A stretch of 64,000 nt of DNA from Anagrus nilaparvatae. Lineage: Eukaryota > Arthropoda > Insecta > Hymenoptera > Mymaridae. The stretch covers positions 29,204,501 to 29,268,500 of the forward strand of contig JAKSXM010000007.1 of the NCBI GenBank assembly GCA_022575985.1, given 5' to 3'. The notes beneath the pieces are model-generated. The model had not been told where the DNA came from, made no database searches, and was given only the letters and a program-made list of their open reading frames with translations. Positions 12,516-24,680 of the stretch are shown in pieces. The stretch's first letter is position 1; every line of letters begins with the position of its first letter. Both the position numbers and the translations under genes were made by a program.

Positions 12516-12870
12516 TTAACAACTTATATATTTCTTTATCAATTCAATGGTATTTATGTAAATATATTTAAAATTTTTTAAATCTTCCATTCTGTTCAAT
12601 GTGTTCTTATAAAACTTTATGTATAACATTTCAGAAAACAATCTTTTTCTAGCATTACATTCCCTATCAATAATTTTTACAGCTTTAAAATTCATTTGAG
12701 TACACATATTACTATGATCTTTTAGATGAACACACAATGCCGATTTATCATCACCATTCAGTACATCATTTATATGTTCACTTATCCTAGCTCTTAATTT
12801 TCTTCAACTTTGACCTATATATGTTTTATCACAATGGTTACAATCAATTTTGTATACTATATTTGATATA
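12516..12870 (-). pseudogene. Penelope-like element C-terminus with GIY-YIG endonuclease
   Basis: The minus strand reads VYKIDCNHCDKTYIGQS, an in-frame TGA, then RKLRARISEHINDVLNGDD, and on through CVHLKDHSN to KRLFSEMLYIKF. The VYxIxC-x2-C-x3-YIGQ(T/S)-xRxLxxRxxEH arrangement is the GIY-YIG nuclease end of Penelope-like retroelements, and the S-E-M-(L/I)-x-I-K segment near the end also fits. It is split by the stop and lacks the reverse transcriptase, so it is a truncated relic. Confidence 0.72.
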
Positions 12871-13059
12871 CAAACATTTATCACACTTACCCTTACCTAA
12901 AGTTATAATATCAGTAAACTTATTATTTAAACTATTTATAACTAGAATATCATTACTTTTATACAAGTTTACCAGATCACTATTACCAGAAACAAATCAG
13001 GGCTAGTATAAATATATATATAAATTTTTTTTCCAGCTTAAAAAATTTTAAAGATACCT

Positions 13060-15085
13060 CTATTATAAATAAAAATTTCAGAGAATACGTAAAAATTGGT
13101 GCCAAATCGAATACTACCAAGTGTCATGGTAAAATTTTTCAATAATTTTGAGGTATTTCAACTTTTTATAAAAATTTTTTAAAATTTTATCAAGTTCAAA
13201 AACACTAAATATTTAATACCTCCAAAAATACGACAGCTGAGTCGGAAAAATATGACCTATGTCTCCCGCAGACTTTTAACATGGAACATGTTTATTGGGA
13301 GGGGGTACTTCAGAACTTGAAAATTACGGGGAGGGGGTCAAATTTGTCCTATTTAGGGGGGGATAAAAATTTGTCCGATTTAAGGGAGGTGGTCAAATTT
13401 GACCTATTTAAGGGGGGGTCAAATTTGTTATATTTAAGGGGGGGGGTCAAATGAGACTTAGAATATTTTTAATTTAGGGACTTTGAAAAATCTGGGCTTA
13501 GAGATTTAGAATAATTTAGGTTTAGGGAATCGAAATAGTTTAGGTTTAGAATCTTAATAGCTAGTAAGGTGATAATTACAAATTAGAAAATTAGAAAATT
13601 TTATTGTAATGTTGAGTAACATATATATTATACCTAGTATTCAGCTGGAAGTAAATATGTTCCAAGCATTTAGGTTGTGTTTACACAAACCGATTATAAG
13701 TTTTTTTTAGTCAGTTACCATAAAATCAGATACCATAAAAAATAAAAAAATTTTTCAAAAAATTTTTTGCCAGCTTCAAAATTATTTTATAAAATTTTAA
13801 AGATACCTCCGTTTTGAATAATAATTTCAGAGATACGTAAAAAAATGGTGCCAAATCGAGGGGCTATGAAAAATTTTTTCGAACGTATATTTCAATTTTT
13901 GTTTAAAATTTTAAAAAAATTTTATCAAGTTCAAAAACTCTAAATATTTAATATCTCTAAAAATACTATAGCTGAGTCGCAAAACTATGGCCTATGTCAC
14001 CCGCAGACTTTTTTTCTTTATTTTGACAATGGTTTCAAGCCAATTGGTTCGGTGGTTCTTGAGTCATTAGGGTACAGACAGACAGACAAACAAATAAATT
14101 TTCAAATATATAGTATTATGATATGATATCCTAGTATTAAGATATACTATATATAGATGGTTCTAGAATTGAATGAATCAAGTAATACCAATCACGACAT
14201 TAAAATCTTATGTATAAAATTTCTAATAATTTATTATAATATTTCTTTTTAAGAGTACTAAAATGTCTTGAATTTTTCTCCAGGATTCTTATTTTTATCG
14301 CAAATCACCTGATAAATTATTTTTAAATATCAAACATTTTTTCAATTATATCAAATAAGTTTTTTTTTAATTACGAAGAAACGTCCGTTTTTAATAAATA
14401 TTTAACTAAATACGTATAAATTAGTGTCGAATCAAGTAATATAATTTGCGACACTAAAATTTTATCATAGTTTTCAGATATTTCACTTTTTAACCAAATT
14501 TTAAAAGAATTTAATTTTTCCCAAAAATAGTAAAAGTATTTTTATTTTAACTTTATTTTGACACTGGTTTTATGTAATTTCGTTCAAATCGGTTCGAGCC
14601 TCATGATGAAATACAGATACACAGACACACAAATAAATTATTAAAAGTACCATAAAAAATATAGTAAAAATAATACAAACGCTTATTCAAATGAAATATT
14701 ACGCTACCTCAAAAGTACCATATAAAAATGAAAAAAATTTTTGCAAAAATTTTTTTGATACCTCCGTATTGAATAAAAATTTCAGAGAATACGTAAAAAT
14801 TAGTGCCAAATCGAATACTACAAAGTTTTCAATTAAATTTTTCAATAGTCTCGAAATATTTCAATTTTTTTTTAAATTTTTAAAAATTTTATCAATTTCA
14901 AAATCACTGAAAATTAAAGATCTCAAAAACTACGATAGCTGAGCAAAAAATCAATAAACAATGTCACCTGCAGACTTTTTTTCTTCATTTTGAAGAAGAT
15001 TCATGCCAATTGGTTCTGTGGTTCTTGAGTGATGAGGGTTCAGACAGACAGACAAACAAATAAATTTTCAAATATATCGACGCCC
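13060..15085. mobile_element. Cluster of Helitron-like (HINE-type) repeat fragments
   Basis: Four diverged direct copies (about 13060-13277, 13745-14125, 14160-14640 and 14740-15080) share aaatttcagagaatacgtaa, ggtgccaaatcg, tatcaagttcaaaaac and ctatgtc(t/a)cccgcagac. Two copies then continue with ttcggtggttcttgagtcat or its variant, and a GACA/GACAAA microsatellite. GTCT/GACA microsatellites beside a short fixed terminus are typical of Helitron-associated interspersed elements. The same family is at 36770-37413. The minus orientation (5' end TCTTAATACTATATATTTG) is inferred. Confidence 0.6.
13278..13712. mobile_element. MITE with AACATGGAACATG end, copy 1
   Basis: Inserted within a Helitron-like copy directly after cccgcagactttt. 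It begins AACATGGAACATGTTTATTG, has G-rich blocks (ggggggtcaaattt), and ends ...GGAAGTAAATATGTTCCAAG, then gtttacacaaaccgattata. The two ends form an imperfect inverted repeat around GGAACATGTTTA. A second copy flanks the LTR element at 56693 and 63694, and a fragment is at 23384. Confidence 0.6.
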
Positions 15086-15590
15086 CTAGCGAAAAAAACG
15101 CTTATTCAAAACCCAATGGAAAAAATCTCAAAGTGAAAGGTAAATAGAATACTACGTTACTTCAAATGTAGTGGCGAAGACGACGCCTACTCATTTTGGA
15201 GGCGAAGACTATTCTAACAAAATTTCCAAAACTCGTATTTTGCTATTTTCTGTCGTACCGACTTAATGTTATTTAAATGATGAAAAAATTTTTTTTTTAT
15301 TTTGGGCCACTTCCGGTTTTGTTTTTAGCGGTTTGAATTTTTCAAAATGACTTAAACCCAAATATGGCAAAATTATATTTGCTCGAATTTTCTCAAAATG
15401 TTGGTTTAAATATCAGTTTGTCTCAAAAAAATTTTTTTAGATTTTAGAGATTATACTGAGGATATAACAATATTCTTTATCCTTTACGGGAGTTCGCGTG
15501 CAAGGGGTATATGTTAATATACAACTAATATATATTTATATATAACTGATCATTTTATTAAAAATACATTTTTTTAAATATATTATTGTA
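15086..15590. other. Repeat-like, gene-free stretch upstream of the mor exon
   Basis: Contains gtagtggcgaagacgacgcc and gggccacttccggttttg; no coding signal until the splice acceptor at 15591. Confidence 0.4.
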
Positions 15591-15591
15591 G

Positions 15592-15819
15592 ATCTGTTTA
15601 TAAAGTATCTGCTACCTGGGCTTTAGATCTAGACGAATATAATGAATGGATGAATGAAGAAGATTATGAAGTAGATGACAATGGACAAAAGAAAGTACAT
15701 AAATATAGATTATCAGTAGAAGATATAATGGCTTCAACTGCACCAACATCTTCAACTGCCAAAAAGCAAAAGCGTAAAAGATCTCCAACTCCACCTCCCA
15801 AAATTGGTAAAAGGAAGAG
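15592..15819 (+). CDS. mor: Internal exon of Moira/SMARCC (SWI/SNF core subunit)
   Basis: A 228-bp open exon is bounded by a good acceptor (tttttaaatatattattgtag, AG at 15590-15591) and donor (AAGAG|GTAAGT). Read with one leading base it encodes SVYKVSATWALDLDEYNEWM, NEEDYEVDDNGQKKVHKYRL, then a Ser/Thr-rich stretch and KRKRSPTPPPK. The YNEWMNEEDYEVDD core and the basic RKRSPTPPP tail match the region before the SWIRM domain in Moira/BAF155/BAF170, the scaffold subunits of the nuclear Brahma chromatin-remodelling complex. The frame has no lesion. No neighbouring mor exon is visible, so either the gene has huge repeat-filled introns or this is a copied exon. Confidence 0.85.
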
Positions 15820-16135
15820 GTAAGTTTTTCTAAAAAAAATCTTCTAAATAATTTTGTACTAACCAATCTTTATGTTAGTTATCTGCGTCTTGGTATGAAC
15901 AATTTAAAATAGTATTTTTTGAAACAAGACTCTAAAGATACTGTTTTTTATACTACTCCATCATGTATCAAATCATAACTTCTTTAGACTCGTGTTTTAA
16001 AATGTGTTTTTTAATAATTATGACGTTCAAGTGTAAATAAAGTGAAACTTTATGCATACTTTTTATCAAAAAAGCCTCTACGCAATCTACAAAAAAAATC
16101 AAATTAAGAATCAAATACATAAAACGATACCTTAA
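15820..16135. other. Gene-free stretch (intron if the mor exon is in place)
   Basis: Starts at the mor donor site and runs to the piggyBac-like foldback. No next exon is visible. Confidence 0.4.
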
Positions 16136-17578
16136 CCCATATCTGCCTAATCGACAATTCTTGGACAAATGAATATTTTAGGCTAAAAATCTCACCTGGT
16201 AGGTATTTTTTATCACTCTTTCCATTTCCGAAATCTGTTTTTACCTCTTAGGTAATGAGATTTTAACCCCTAAAATAGGGTAAATAACTTTTTTAAAAAG
16301 TTGTAATTTTCTCGAAAAAAAATTCGCTTTTACTATGGATTAGATTACCTAGTATTTTATATTTTATTTATTTACTTTATCTACTTTTACTATACATACC
16401 CATCGGTATTAATTTTAATCCAAAATATTCAACTTATCTTCAATCTTAAAAACTCATCCCTTTACCCCTAATATTTAATAATTCGAAAGGCGAATGTGTT
16501 AAAAATAAATAAATTTACATCCCTTATCTCTTGGAAAGTAAAAAATATCATTTTCAGCATTGAAATTTTTTATTGAATGTGGTAATAATTTATAAAATAA
16601 TTTACAATATTAGTTATTTTACCCTAGTTTAGGGGTTGTTATCTCATTACCCAAGGGTTGTAGGTGAAAACAGACTTCGGAAATAGAAAGAGCACCAAAA
16701 ATACCTACTAGGAAATGTTTTCAACTAAAAATATTCATTTTTTATACATCTGTAAAATCCACCCCCTTATCCCTAATATTTACCCCCTACAGAGGGCGAA
16801 TCGCTCAGAAATCATAAATTTACATCTTTTACCTTTTGGAAAGTAAAAAATATAATTTCTAACATTAAAAAACTTTTTTTTGTGTGCAGTAACTTTTTTT
16901 TAAAAATTTTACAATTTTCGTGATTTTTCCCTACTTGAGGGGCTGATATTTTATTACCCAAAGGTCGTAGGTGAAAACAGGAAATGGAAATGGAAAAAGC
17001 GATAAAAAATACCTACTAGGTTAGATTTTCAGCCTAAAATATTCATTTTTTCATACCAAAATATTCATTTGTCCACGCAAAGATTTAGACATTCCCACCA
17101 TGCTGACTGACTCAGGAAAGAATTACTTCCATGTCAAGTATGTAAATTTTGTGGAACTCATTATCTCCCTGCTATCGTTCATTGCCATCAATTTCACAGT
17201 TCAAAAATAAATTAAAACTGTTCTTCACGAACATACAATGCTAATATATAGATCTCAGATTGTGATTCCATAATAATTTACTATTTTGTCCATTTTCTTT
17301 ATTAAGTAATTTCTTTTTATTTTTTTTTATTTTATTATTTACAAACTACAAAACAATATTATTACACTAATCAATCAATTAATATAAAATTCATAATTAT
17401 TATATTTATTAATTAATTTACTTTAAATATTTACTTTTATCAATGTTGACTATTTTTATAATATTTACTATTGTTGACTAATTTTTAATGAAATTTACTG
17501 TATATTTATCTTACTTACTATAATTTGACTAAAAATGTAAGAATAAGAGTGCGCTATATTTTCTATTCTGAAATAAAT

Positions 17579-17610
<32 letters not shown>

Positions 17611-17643
17611 TTGTCCAAGAATTGTCGATTAGGTGCTTAAGGG
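16136..17643. mobile_element. piggyBac-like foldback element carrying a nested LINE
   Basis: Left boundary reads TTAA|CCCATATCTGCCTAATCG ACAATTC and the right boundary reads GAATTGTCGATTAGGTGCTT AAGGG|TTTAA. TTAA targets and CCC/GGG outer bases are piggyBac hallmarks. Inner arms repeat in inverted order (tacctggtaggtatttttta region at about 16190 against taaaaatacctactagg at about 16700 and again at about 17010). The LINE at 17076-17608 split the right arm. The right TTAA carries an extra T, so the end is slightly eroded. Confidence 0.6.
17076..17608 (+). mobile_element. 5'-truncated LINE 3' end with (TAA)n tail and 9-bp target duplication
   Basis: Flanked by ATTTGTCCA at 17067-17075 and 17609-17617. 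Near its start the plus frame encodes WNSLSP then LPSISQFKNKLKLFFTN and a stop. This is the C-terminal signature of jockey/CR1/I-type LINE reverse transcriptase proteins (WNSLP...SL..FK..LK..LF). The insert ends in a (TAA)n tract at about 17578-17608, as expected for target-primed insertion. The frame before WNSLSP contains a stop. Confidence 0.82.
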
Positions 17644-17974
17644 TTTAAACCTCATCATTATAATAAATATAATTTTAGATTTCGATAAAATCTTAGTAAT
17701 ACATTGTCTGCATTTGATTATTTTTGAACTTTTATTATAGATAAATTCGCAAGCATTTTCTTTTTACATACGGTGAAACATAAAATCTGATAATTGAATA
17801 AAAAATTTGCAAACAAGGTTGTATTGCGAAGGAAGTAGAGAAATACATTATACTGTCAGCATACTGTCAGCATCCGAGCTGAAAGTTATGTGGAACTTGA
17901 TAATTCTGTGCCATAAAACTCAACTCCCTTTATAACTTATGCAGGTTAGCCCGGAACTGTTTATTGTTTATAGG
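17644..17974. other. Gene-free stretch
   Basis: Only a small direct duplication (atactgtcagc twice at about 17851-17872) is visible. Confidence 0.4.
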
Positions 17975-19528
17975 CCATTGAATAAAGATCTCGACTTGGA
18001 CAAAAATCCTCCAGAAATGAAAAGTTGTGGAATGTGTTGGTTTTAGGCTAATTATAAAGGGGAAACAAAATCGGACATTTCAACTCAGTGCTGGGCCCCC
18101 CCAGGGGGGAAAAAAGATGGGGCAAAACGGTTTTTTGCAAATAACTAAAAAAGTAAGCAAAATATAAAAAAAAGTTTTGAATAAAAATTGTAGCTGAGAA
18201 AATTTCCGACGAAAATGGTTCTTAGAAATTTTTCAGTCGGACGCACTGGGACCGAGCTATAAGCGGTCAAAGTTTCGACCTTTTTTACTAAATTTTCAAA
18301 AATCGATATTTCACGAAAGAAAAAAAAAACGCGTTTTTGATGAGTTTTTTTGATTTTTTGGTAGTCAAAAGTGTTAGATATAGGTATGTAAGGTTTTTTA
18401 CATATAATAGTATGTTTGTGGATATAAAATTTTGCATGTATATGTTTCTGCACCCCCACACATAGACGCTGCAACCCCTAGAACATGCATTTTTTTTAGT
18501 GTCCAATTTTTGATGTTTTTAGCTTTAAAATCTTATAAATATGGGCAAACTTAGTATGGAATTACTTATTAGTGATCCATACTATGTATTCAAATCAAAA
18601 TATGCACATATTTCAATGTAATTTTGCCTTAATAAAAAACGATTTTATCTAGGATTTTTAAATTTTTAGGATTTTTTTAGCAAAAAAACGGTTATGGACT
18701 CAAACTACTGTACTATTATAAACCAAAAATGTTGCAAATAGTTGAAATATTATAAAAATATTAAACAAATCAAATTTTCGACGAATTTTCCAGGCGTATA
18801 AGACATACAAATCCAAAAAAACGCTATTTTTTATTTTTTTCGAAAAAAATGATTCTCGTTTTCAGGCAAAAATACATTTAAATATGTGCATATTTTGATT
18901 TGAATACATAGTATGGATCACTAATAAGCAATTCCATACTAAGTTTGCCCATATTTATAAGATTTTAAAGCTGAAAACATCAAAAATTGAACACTAAAAA
19001 AAATGCATGTTCTAGGGGTTGCAGCGTCTATGTGTGGGGGTGCAGAAACATATACATGCAAAATTTTATATTCACAAACATACTATTATATGTAAAAAAC
19101 CTTACATACCCATATCTAACACTTTTGTCTACCAAAAAATCAAAAAAACTCATCAAAAACGCGTTTTTTTTTTCTTTCGTGAAATATCGATTTTTGAAAA
19201 TTTAGTAAAAAAGGTCGAAACTTTGACCACTTATAGCTCGGTCCCAGTGCGTCCGACTGAAAAATTTCTAAGAACCATTTTCGTCGGAAATTTTCTCAGC
19301 TACAATTTTTATTTGAAACTTTTTTTTATATTTTGCTTACTTTTTTAGTTATTTGCAAAAAACCGTTTTGCCCCATCTTTTTTCCCCCCTGGGGGGGCCC
19401 AGCACTGGGTTGAAATGTCCGATTTTGTTTCCCCTTTATAATTAGCCTAAAACCAACACATTCCACAACTTTTCATTTCTGGAGGATTTTTGTCCAAGTT
19501 TGCCCTTATTTTAGCCTTTATTCAATGG
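17975..19528. repeat. 1.55-kb foldback with unique loop
   Basis: Arms 17975-18632 and 18864-19528 are near-identical reverse complements, from CCATTGAATAAAG through the G/C block gggccccccca|tgggggggccc to the arm ends. The loop (about 18633-18863) is unique. Each arm holds the same 109-codon and 72-codon frames in mirror orientation (18145-18474 minus, 19019-19348 plus). Their protein identity follows from the DNA palindrome and they resemble no family. The left end lacks about 10 bp present at the right. Confidence 0.88.
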
Positions 19529-19784
19529 TGTATTATTACTTTGGGTTGACCTAAGGCCATGTATCCTCTTTCATTGAAGATTTTTTCATTTTTTTTTTTT
19601 TTTAGACTTTGCTGTCTTCCATTTAAGATCGGCCTAAACAGCTTAACAAAAAAAAAATTGCTATAAGAAAAATTTTAAATTAAATTTATGAAATAAAATT
19701 AATATAAAATAAATATTAGGTCTGCCTATATGCTGTCATTTTATCTCGTCGTCGAAAAAGATACATAAATAAATTTATAGTTAA

Positions 19785-20498
19785 CCCATTAGTGCCCAAG
19801 CGGAAGTAAACGGACACTCAATGAAAATATTAAGAAAATCAATCGATAGAAGGCTAAAAATCGTTCCCTATAGGTAAAATGGCATGCTTTTTTCAAATCT
19901 GCCGTTAGTTTTGACCTACCACCCCTCTATATACCCGAAAAATAAGGGTGAAAAGTGGTAAAACGAGAATTTCGAGAAAACGACGGACAAAAGACTTTTA
20001 ATATCACAAAATAATAATAAAAAGTTCATGAAATAACTTTTTCAGATCAAAAATTTATATTTTGCATATAAAACTTTGACTAAATATCTTATTTCCACCC
20101 TTACCTGGTCCATAGGGGTGGTTTTTTCAAAAACAAAACCAAAAAAAAGTTTTTGAAAAACCCACCCCTATGGACCAGGTAAGGGTGGAAATAAGATATT
20201 TAGTCAAAGTTTTATATGCAAAATATAAATTTTGGATCTGAAAAAGTGATTTCATGAACTTTTTATTATTATTTTGTGACATTAAAAGTCTTTTGTCCGT
20301 CGTTTTCTCGAAATTCTCGTTTTACCACTTTTCACCCTTATTTTTCGGGTATATAGAGGGGTGGTAGGTCAAAACTAACGGCAGATTTGAAAAAAGCATG
20401 GCATTTTACCAACAGGAAACGATTTTTAGCCTTCTATCGATTGATTTTCTTAATATTTTCATTGAGTGTCCGTTTACTTCCGCTTGGGCACTAATGGG
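19785..20498. mobile_element. piggyBac-like palindromic MITE with intact TTAA duplication
   Basis: TTAA (19781-19784)|CCCATTAGTGCCCAAGCGGA ...TCCGCTTGGGCACTAATGGG|TTAA (20499-20502). The whole 714 bp is almost a perfect palindrome with its centre near 20141. The TTAA target plus CCC/GGG termini are the piggyBac signature. There is no coding capacity, so it would need a transposase supplied in trans. Confidence 0.9.
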
Positions 20499-20589
20499 TT
20501 AAATAAATAAACACAAATATTTTTTTACATCCTTCGTTGTTTCGCCTTTAGTGCCGTCTGCAAGAACTACCTAATTCATCTGTTCTTGC

Positions 20590-21295
20590 ACCCGGGTTCT
20601 AATTAGGGTGTCATTAATAGCTTCTTATTACGCAGAATGTCTTGTACGTACCTGGCCAAAGCGATCCATGCTTTTTTGCTCTGTAGCATCTTTTCAACGA
20701 TGCTGGTAGGCGTAATATCGCCCATTTCTACCTCCAGTACCTTCTTATTGATCGTACAGCGATTGTAGTAAAAAAAAGTGTGATATGCAGGACAGGACAA
20801 AATACATATTTAGGGCTTCCGGCCTTGCCCATCATAAAGACATAGGACTGGAAAACCCCGTATTCACTAAGGAACTGGGTTAAGAAATAGTTTAATTCTC
20901 CATATTCTCTTTGGATCTAAGGTGCAACAACTCTTTAATGAGATCCTTGGTCCATCTGTTGCCAGCGCGTTCATCCAGAGTGCCTGCCACTCTAGCATCG
21001 TATCCCTCCTAACATCTGCTTTGATCTGATCAGCGTCAACGTCGCCTTCGTTCCTCCTGTCGTATATGAGTTTGCATTTTCTGGCGCAGAGAGTAATTGG
21101 GATAACTCCAGCCATGAAGACTTGATTCCAATCTAGATTCCAATCTAGTCTTCATGATTCAAGTGCACACAAGACTTCGGAGATAGTCCTGTATGCGCAG
21201 GCAACTCTTAGAGCATCTTGCCACTGTACTCTTTCCATGTTTTTCGCATAAAGCTTGTATAGTAAAGCAGCCATGAAAGTATGTGCTATAAAAAT
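20590..21295 (-). pseudogene. R1-clade non-LTR retrotransposon, 3' coding fragment
   Basis: Minus-strand islands read WQDALRVACAYRTISEVLCA, then AGVIPITLCARKCKLIYDRR followed by NEGD, then TMLEWQALW, CPAYHTFF and ITPTSIVEKMLQSKKAWIAL. This is the order at the C-terminus of R1-type reverse transcriptases: ALR.AC.YRT.SE...AGVIPI, the LEWQ block, the HTFF motif of the zinc knuckle region, and the final SxxxWxxxxxYVxxIL. Frames change between islands. A 44-bp hairpin (CATGAAGACT...AGTCTTCATG, 21113-21156) interrupts the coding between LCALES and AGVIPI. The polymerase core is missing. Confidence 0.82.
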
Positions 21296-21941
21296 GTGTC
21301 CGCGTATATACTTAAAGCGCCGGATACCAAAACAACGTATACAATTTTTATTGCTAAAATTGGTTGACAATAGAAAAAATAAAAATTTACAAATTTCGTT
21401 TATTTTTTTTTTTTTTTATATAGATACTAAATTATTTTTTGGTCATCATAGCGAAATCGTAAATTAAAAAGAAAAACATTTTCGTTAATAGTAATTATTC
21501 AACAACAGTCTTCATTAACTAGTCTTTAAAATCAACAAACATATGATATTTTTTATCAATGACTAGTAAAAAATTATGAACTGTTTGTAAATATTATAAG
21601 CATGTAGTGTTGAGCATAAAAAGTATGTTTAAAGTATAACGACTTGTTCATATGTATAAAAAGGTATATTCGTAAATTTAAAGTTAAAGGATAGGTTACA
21701 TAAACATTGGATATAAATAAATTGACTTTGTACGTACGCTGGACATTATGAAATTACATTTAAAAAAATGTATAAACGATTTTTCCAGAAAAAAAAATAA
21801 TTTATTTAATTTATTAACGTTTCGGTCTTGTTAAATCCCTTTTCAAAATATCTGAAATAATATACATCTTGAATTATAATATAAAACTAATATTACATTC
21901 ATTATTATTACCTTAAAATTATTAATACTGCATATTTACTA
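21296..21941. other. Gene-free stretch with a possible Penelope-type end
   Basis: aacgtttcggtcttgttaaa followed by tcccttttcaa at about 21817-21846 resembles the ACGTTTCG-type motif found in some Penelope-like terminal repeats. Nothing else recognised. Confidence 0.3.
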
Positions 21942-22000
21942 CTAGCAAAAGTTGGAAGAGAACAGAAAAGTTCTGTTTCTGCTGCCTAACGGGTTTGTAA
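21942..22000 (-). mobile_element. Helitron-like 3' terminus (minus orientation)
   Basis: On the minus strand the text ends tctcttccaacttttgCTAG, then T. The same TCCAACTTTTGCTAG string ends the clearer Helitron-like 3' end at 32880. A weak hairpin (AGAACAGAAAAGTTCT) precedes it at the expected distance. The extent of the element to the right is not defined. Confidence 0.45.
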
Positions 22001-22602
22001 GGTAAAACAGTTACCGACATTAGTTTTTTTGAAATAATTAATTTTGTTGTTAATATAAAAAATTAAAGTTTATTTTATTCACTCCGTTATTAAATTCTGT
22101 GTCAACCAAAAAAAAAATTAGTAAATTTTGAGCTTTTTACTAATTTCTTTTTTTTAAGTTAACTTTATTTAAGTTAACTTTATTTCAGGGGAGTCTAGTT
22201 CTATCCCAGTAAAGTTATAATTATTAATTACAGAAACGTATTTAAAAAGGTATTGGAGAGACTATCCCCGATCCCGAAGATAATTTATTTCTTATGGAGT
22301 TGACGTGTGTCTCCCGCAGAACAGAATCTATCATTTTAGTATTAGTATTTCGTTTACTATTTTAGGACTGTAGAATTAGAGACTTCAAGACAATATTATT
22401 CGGTTAGTGATTTCGTAATTTAAACTTTGTTTTTTTAACTGGATATGCAATTTTTTTGGTACTTTTTAATCTAGAGAATTTAAGGCCTCATAAAAAAAAA
22501 TTATCAAATAATTTTCAGAGGGTCCTCATTATAGCCCTAATAGTTTTTAGCGTAAAAATATAAATTGAAAAAATACAGTCATGTTTAAACAAACAATCGT
22601 GC

Positions 22603-24415
22603 CCCAAGTGGAAAAGTTGTATGCAATTTGGATCCCAATTGTATCCAAACGTATGTATCCATTTTGGATACAAAAATAGAAGATTCCATTTCGGATAAAA
22701 AAAAAGATTTAGAGAATTAGTGAATTACGAATTAGAAAAAGATCATAAAAGCATATTTTTTAATTCTGCTCCACGTTTTGTGGCATCGTCCCACCGCAGG
22801 ATTCCTACAAATCCTAAAAGTAAAGAAAAGAAATCATCCATATTCTATGTAATTTTTCATAATCGAGTAGTTTCAAATTATTATCTATTTATTTTCATAG
22901 AAATTTCAAATATATTTTTTTAATCTAAATATTAAAAATTTTTGGCTCAACTCATCCATAAAACAAAAAAATAATTTTAAATCCATGCATCAAAAAATAT
23001 AAAAATTTAAATATTTTTGCAATGTCATCCTCAAAAACTATTTAAAAACTCACTTTAAGTATTTCAGTGTTCAGTGCTGTAGTAATAAAAAAATAAAAAA
23101 TTTTATTTAAATATATAAAAATAAAATTTGATTTGTGGAAGTATTACAATTTTTTTTTTCTCTGGATGGATTCAGATCGTTGTAAATTTTGTTCCCTTCA
23201 CGAAATTCTTTTGAATATCACTTATTTAATAACTTATTTTTTCAAAAATAAATTTTGAATCGCGCTCGTAAAATAATTTATCAAGCTCAAAAGTATTCCA
23301 AAAATTAGGTCAATTTAGAAGTTAAAAATTTTAATTCAAAACGACCCATCAGTGTGGCTTGACATGATCGACTAATGTCTTTTTGACATGGAACATGTTC
23401 ATTGGATGGGGTATTTGAAAAAGTTTGGCTCGGCAGGAGGGGGGGTGAAAAAGTTACGATTTTTGGGGGTGGGGGTGAAATGGGCTTAGAATATTTTCGA
23501 TTTAGAGACTAAGAATAATTTGAAGTGGGAGTCAGGACATGATCAGGCCCTGATAATTTTATTTTTTGACATTTTTTCATTGACTCACTAAGCAGCGGTA
23601 TTTAATTGATAACAAACAATTGACTAAATAAAAAAAAATTAGTCGATCATGTCAACCCACACTGATATGTCGTTTTGAATTAAAATTTTTAACCTCTAGA
23701 TTGAAATAATTTTTGTAATACTTTTGAGCTTGATAAATTATTTTACGAGCGCGATTCAAAATTTATTTTTGAAAAAATAAGTTATTAAATAAGTGATATT
23801 CAAAAGAATTTCGTGAAGAGAACAAAATTTACAACGGTCTGAATCCATCCAGAATAAAAAAAAAAATTATAATACTTCCACAAATCAAATTTTATTTTTA
23901 TATATTTAAATAAAATTTTTCATTTTTGTATTACTACAGCACTGAACACTGAATTACTTAAAGTGAGTTTTTAAATAATTTTTGAGGATGACATTGCAAA
24001 AATTTATAAATTATTATATTTTTGGATGCGTGGATTTAAGATTATTTTTTTGTTTTATGGATGAATTGAGCCTTACCAAAAATTTTTAATATTTAGATTA
24101 AAAAAATATATTTGAAATTTCTATGAAAAAAAAAATAAATAGATAATAATTTGCAACTACTCGATTATGAAAAATTACATAGAATATAGATGATTTCTTT
24201 TCTTTACTTTTAGGATTTGTAGGAATCCTGAAAGTAAGACGATGCAACAAAACGTGGAGCAGATTTAAAAAATATGCTTTTATGATCTTTTTATAATTCG
24301 TACTTCGCTAATCCAAAATGTATCCGAATTGGAATCTTCGATTTTTGTACCCAAAATTGATACATAAGTTTGGATACAATTGGGATCCAGATTGTATATA
24401 ACTTTTCCACTTGGG
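22603..24415. repeat. 1.8-kb foldback repeat
   Basis: Left arm 22603-23375 starts CCCAAGTGGAAAAGTTGTAT; right arm 23639-24415 ends ATACAATCTGGATCCCAATT in inverted sense, then the CCAAGTGG mirror. The spacer 23376-23638 includes a fragment of the AACATGGAACATG MITE (from 23384). The minus/plus frames inside are by-products. Confidence 0.85.
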
Positions 24416-24680
24416 TCAAAAACTATTTAAAAACTAACTTTAAGTATTTCAGTGTTCAGTGCTGCAGTAATAAAAAAATAAAAAAATTTATTTAAATATA
24501 AAAAAATAAAGTTTGATTTGTGGAAGTATTATAATTTTTTTTGTTTATTTTTTGGATGGATTCAGACCGTTGAAAATTTAGTTCACTCCACAAAATTCTT
24601 TTGAATATCATTTATTTTATAACTTATTTTTTCAAAAATAAATTTTAAATCGCGCTCGTAAAATAATTTATCAAACTCAA
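24416..24680 (+). repeat. Third, direct copy of part of the preceding foldback arm
   Basis: aaaaactatttaaaaact, tatttcagtgttcagtgctg and the following ~200 bp repeat 23030-23290 in the same orientation, abutting the end of the foldback. Confidence 0.75.

Noticed and set aside
15612..15866. 84-codon minus frame
   Set aside because: Antisense shadow of the mor exon.
18145..19348. Pair of nearly identical 109-codon frames on opposite strands
   Set aside because: They are the two arms of one foldback, so protein identity is forced by DNA identity. No domain, and composition is that of the repeat.
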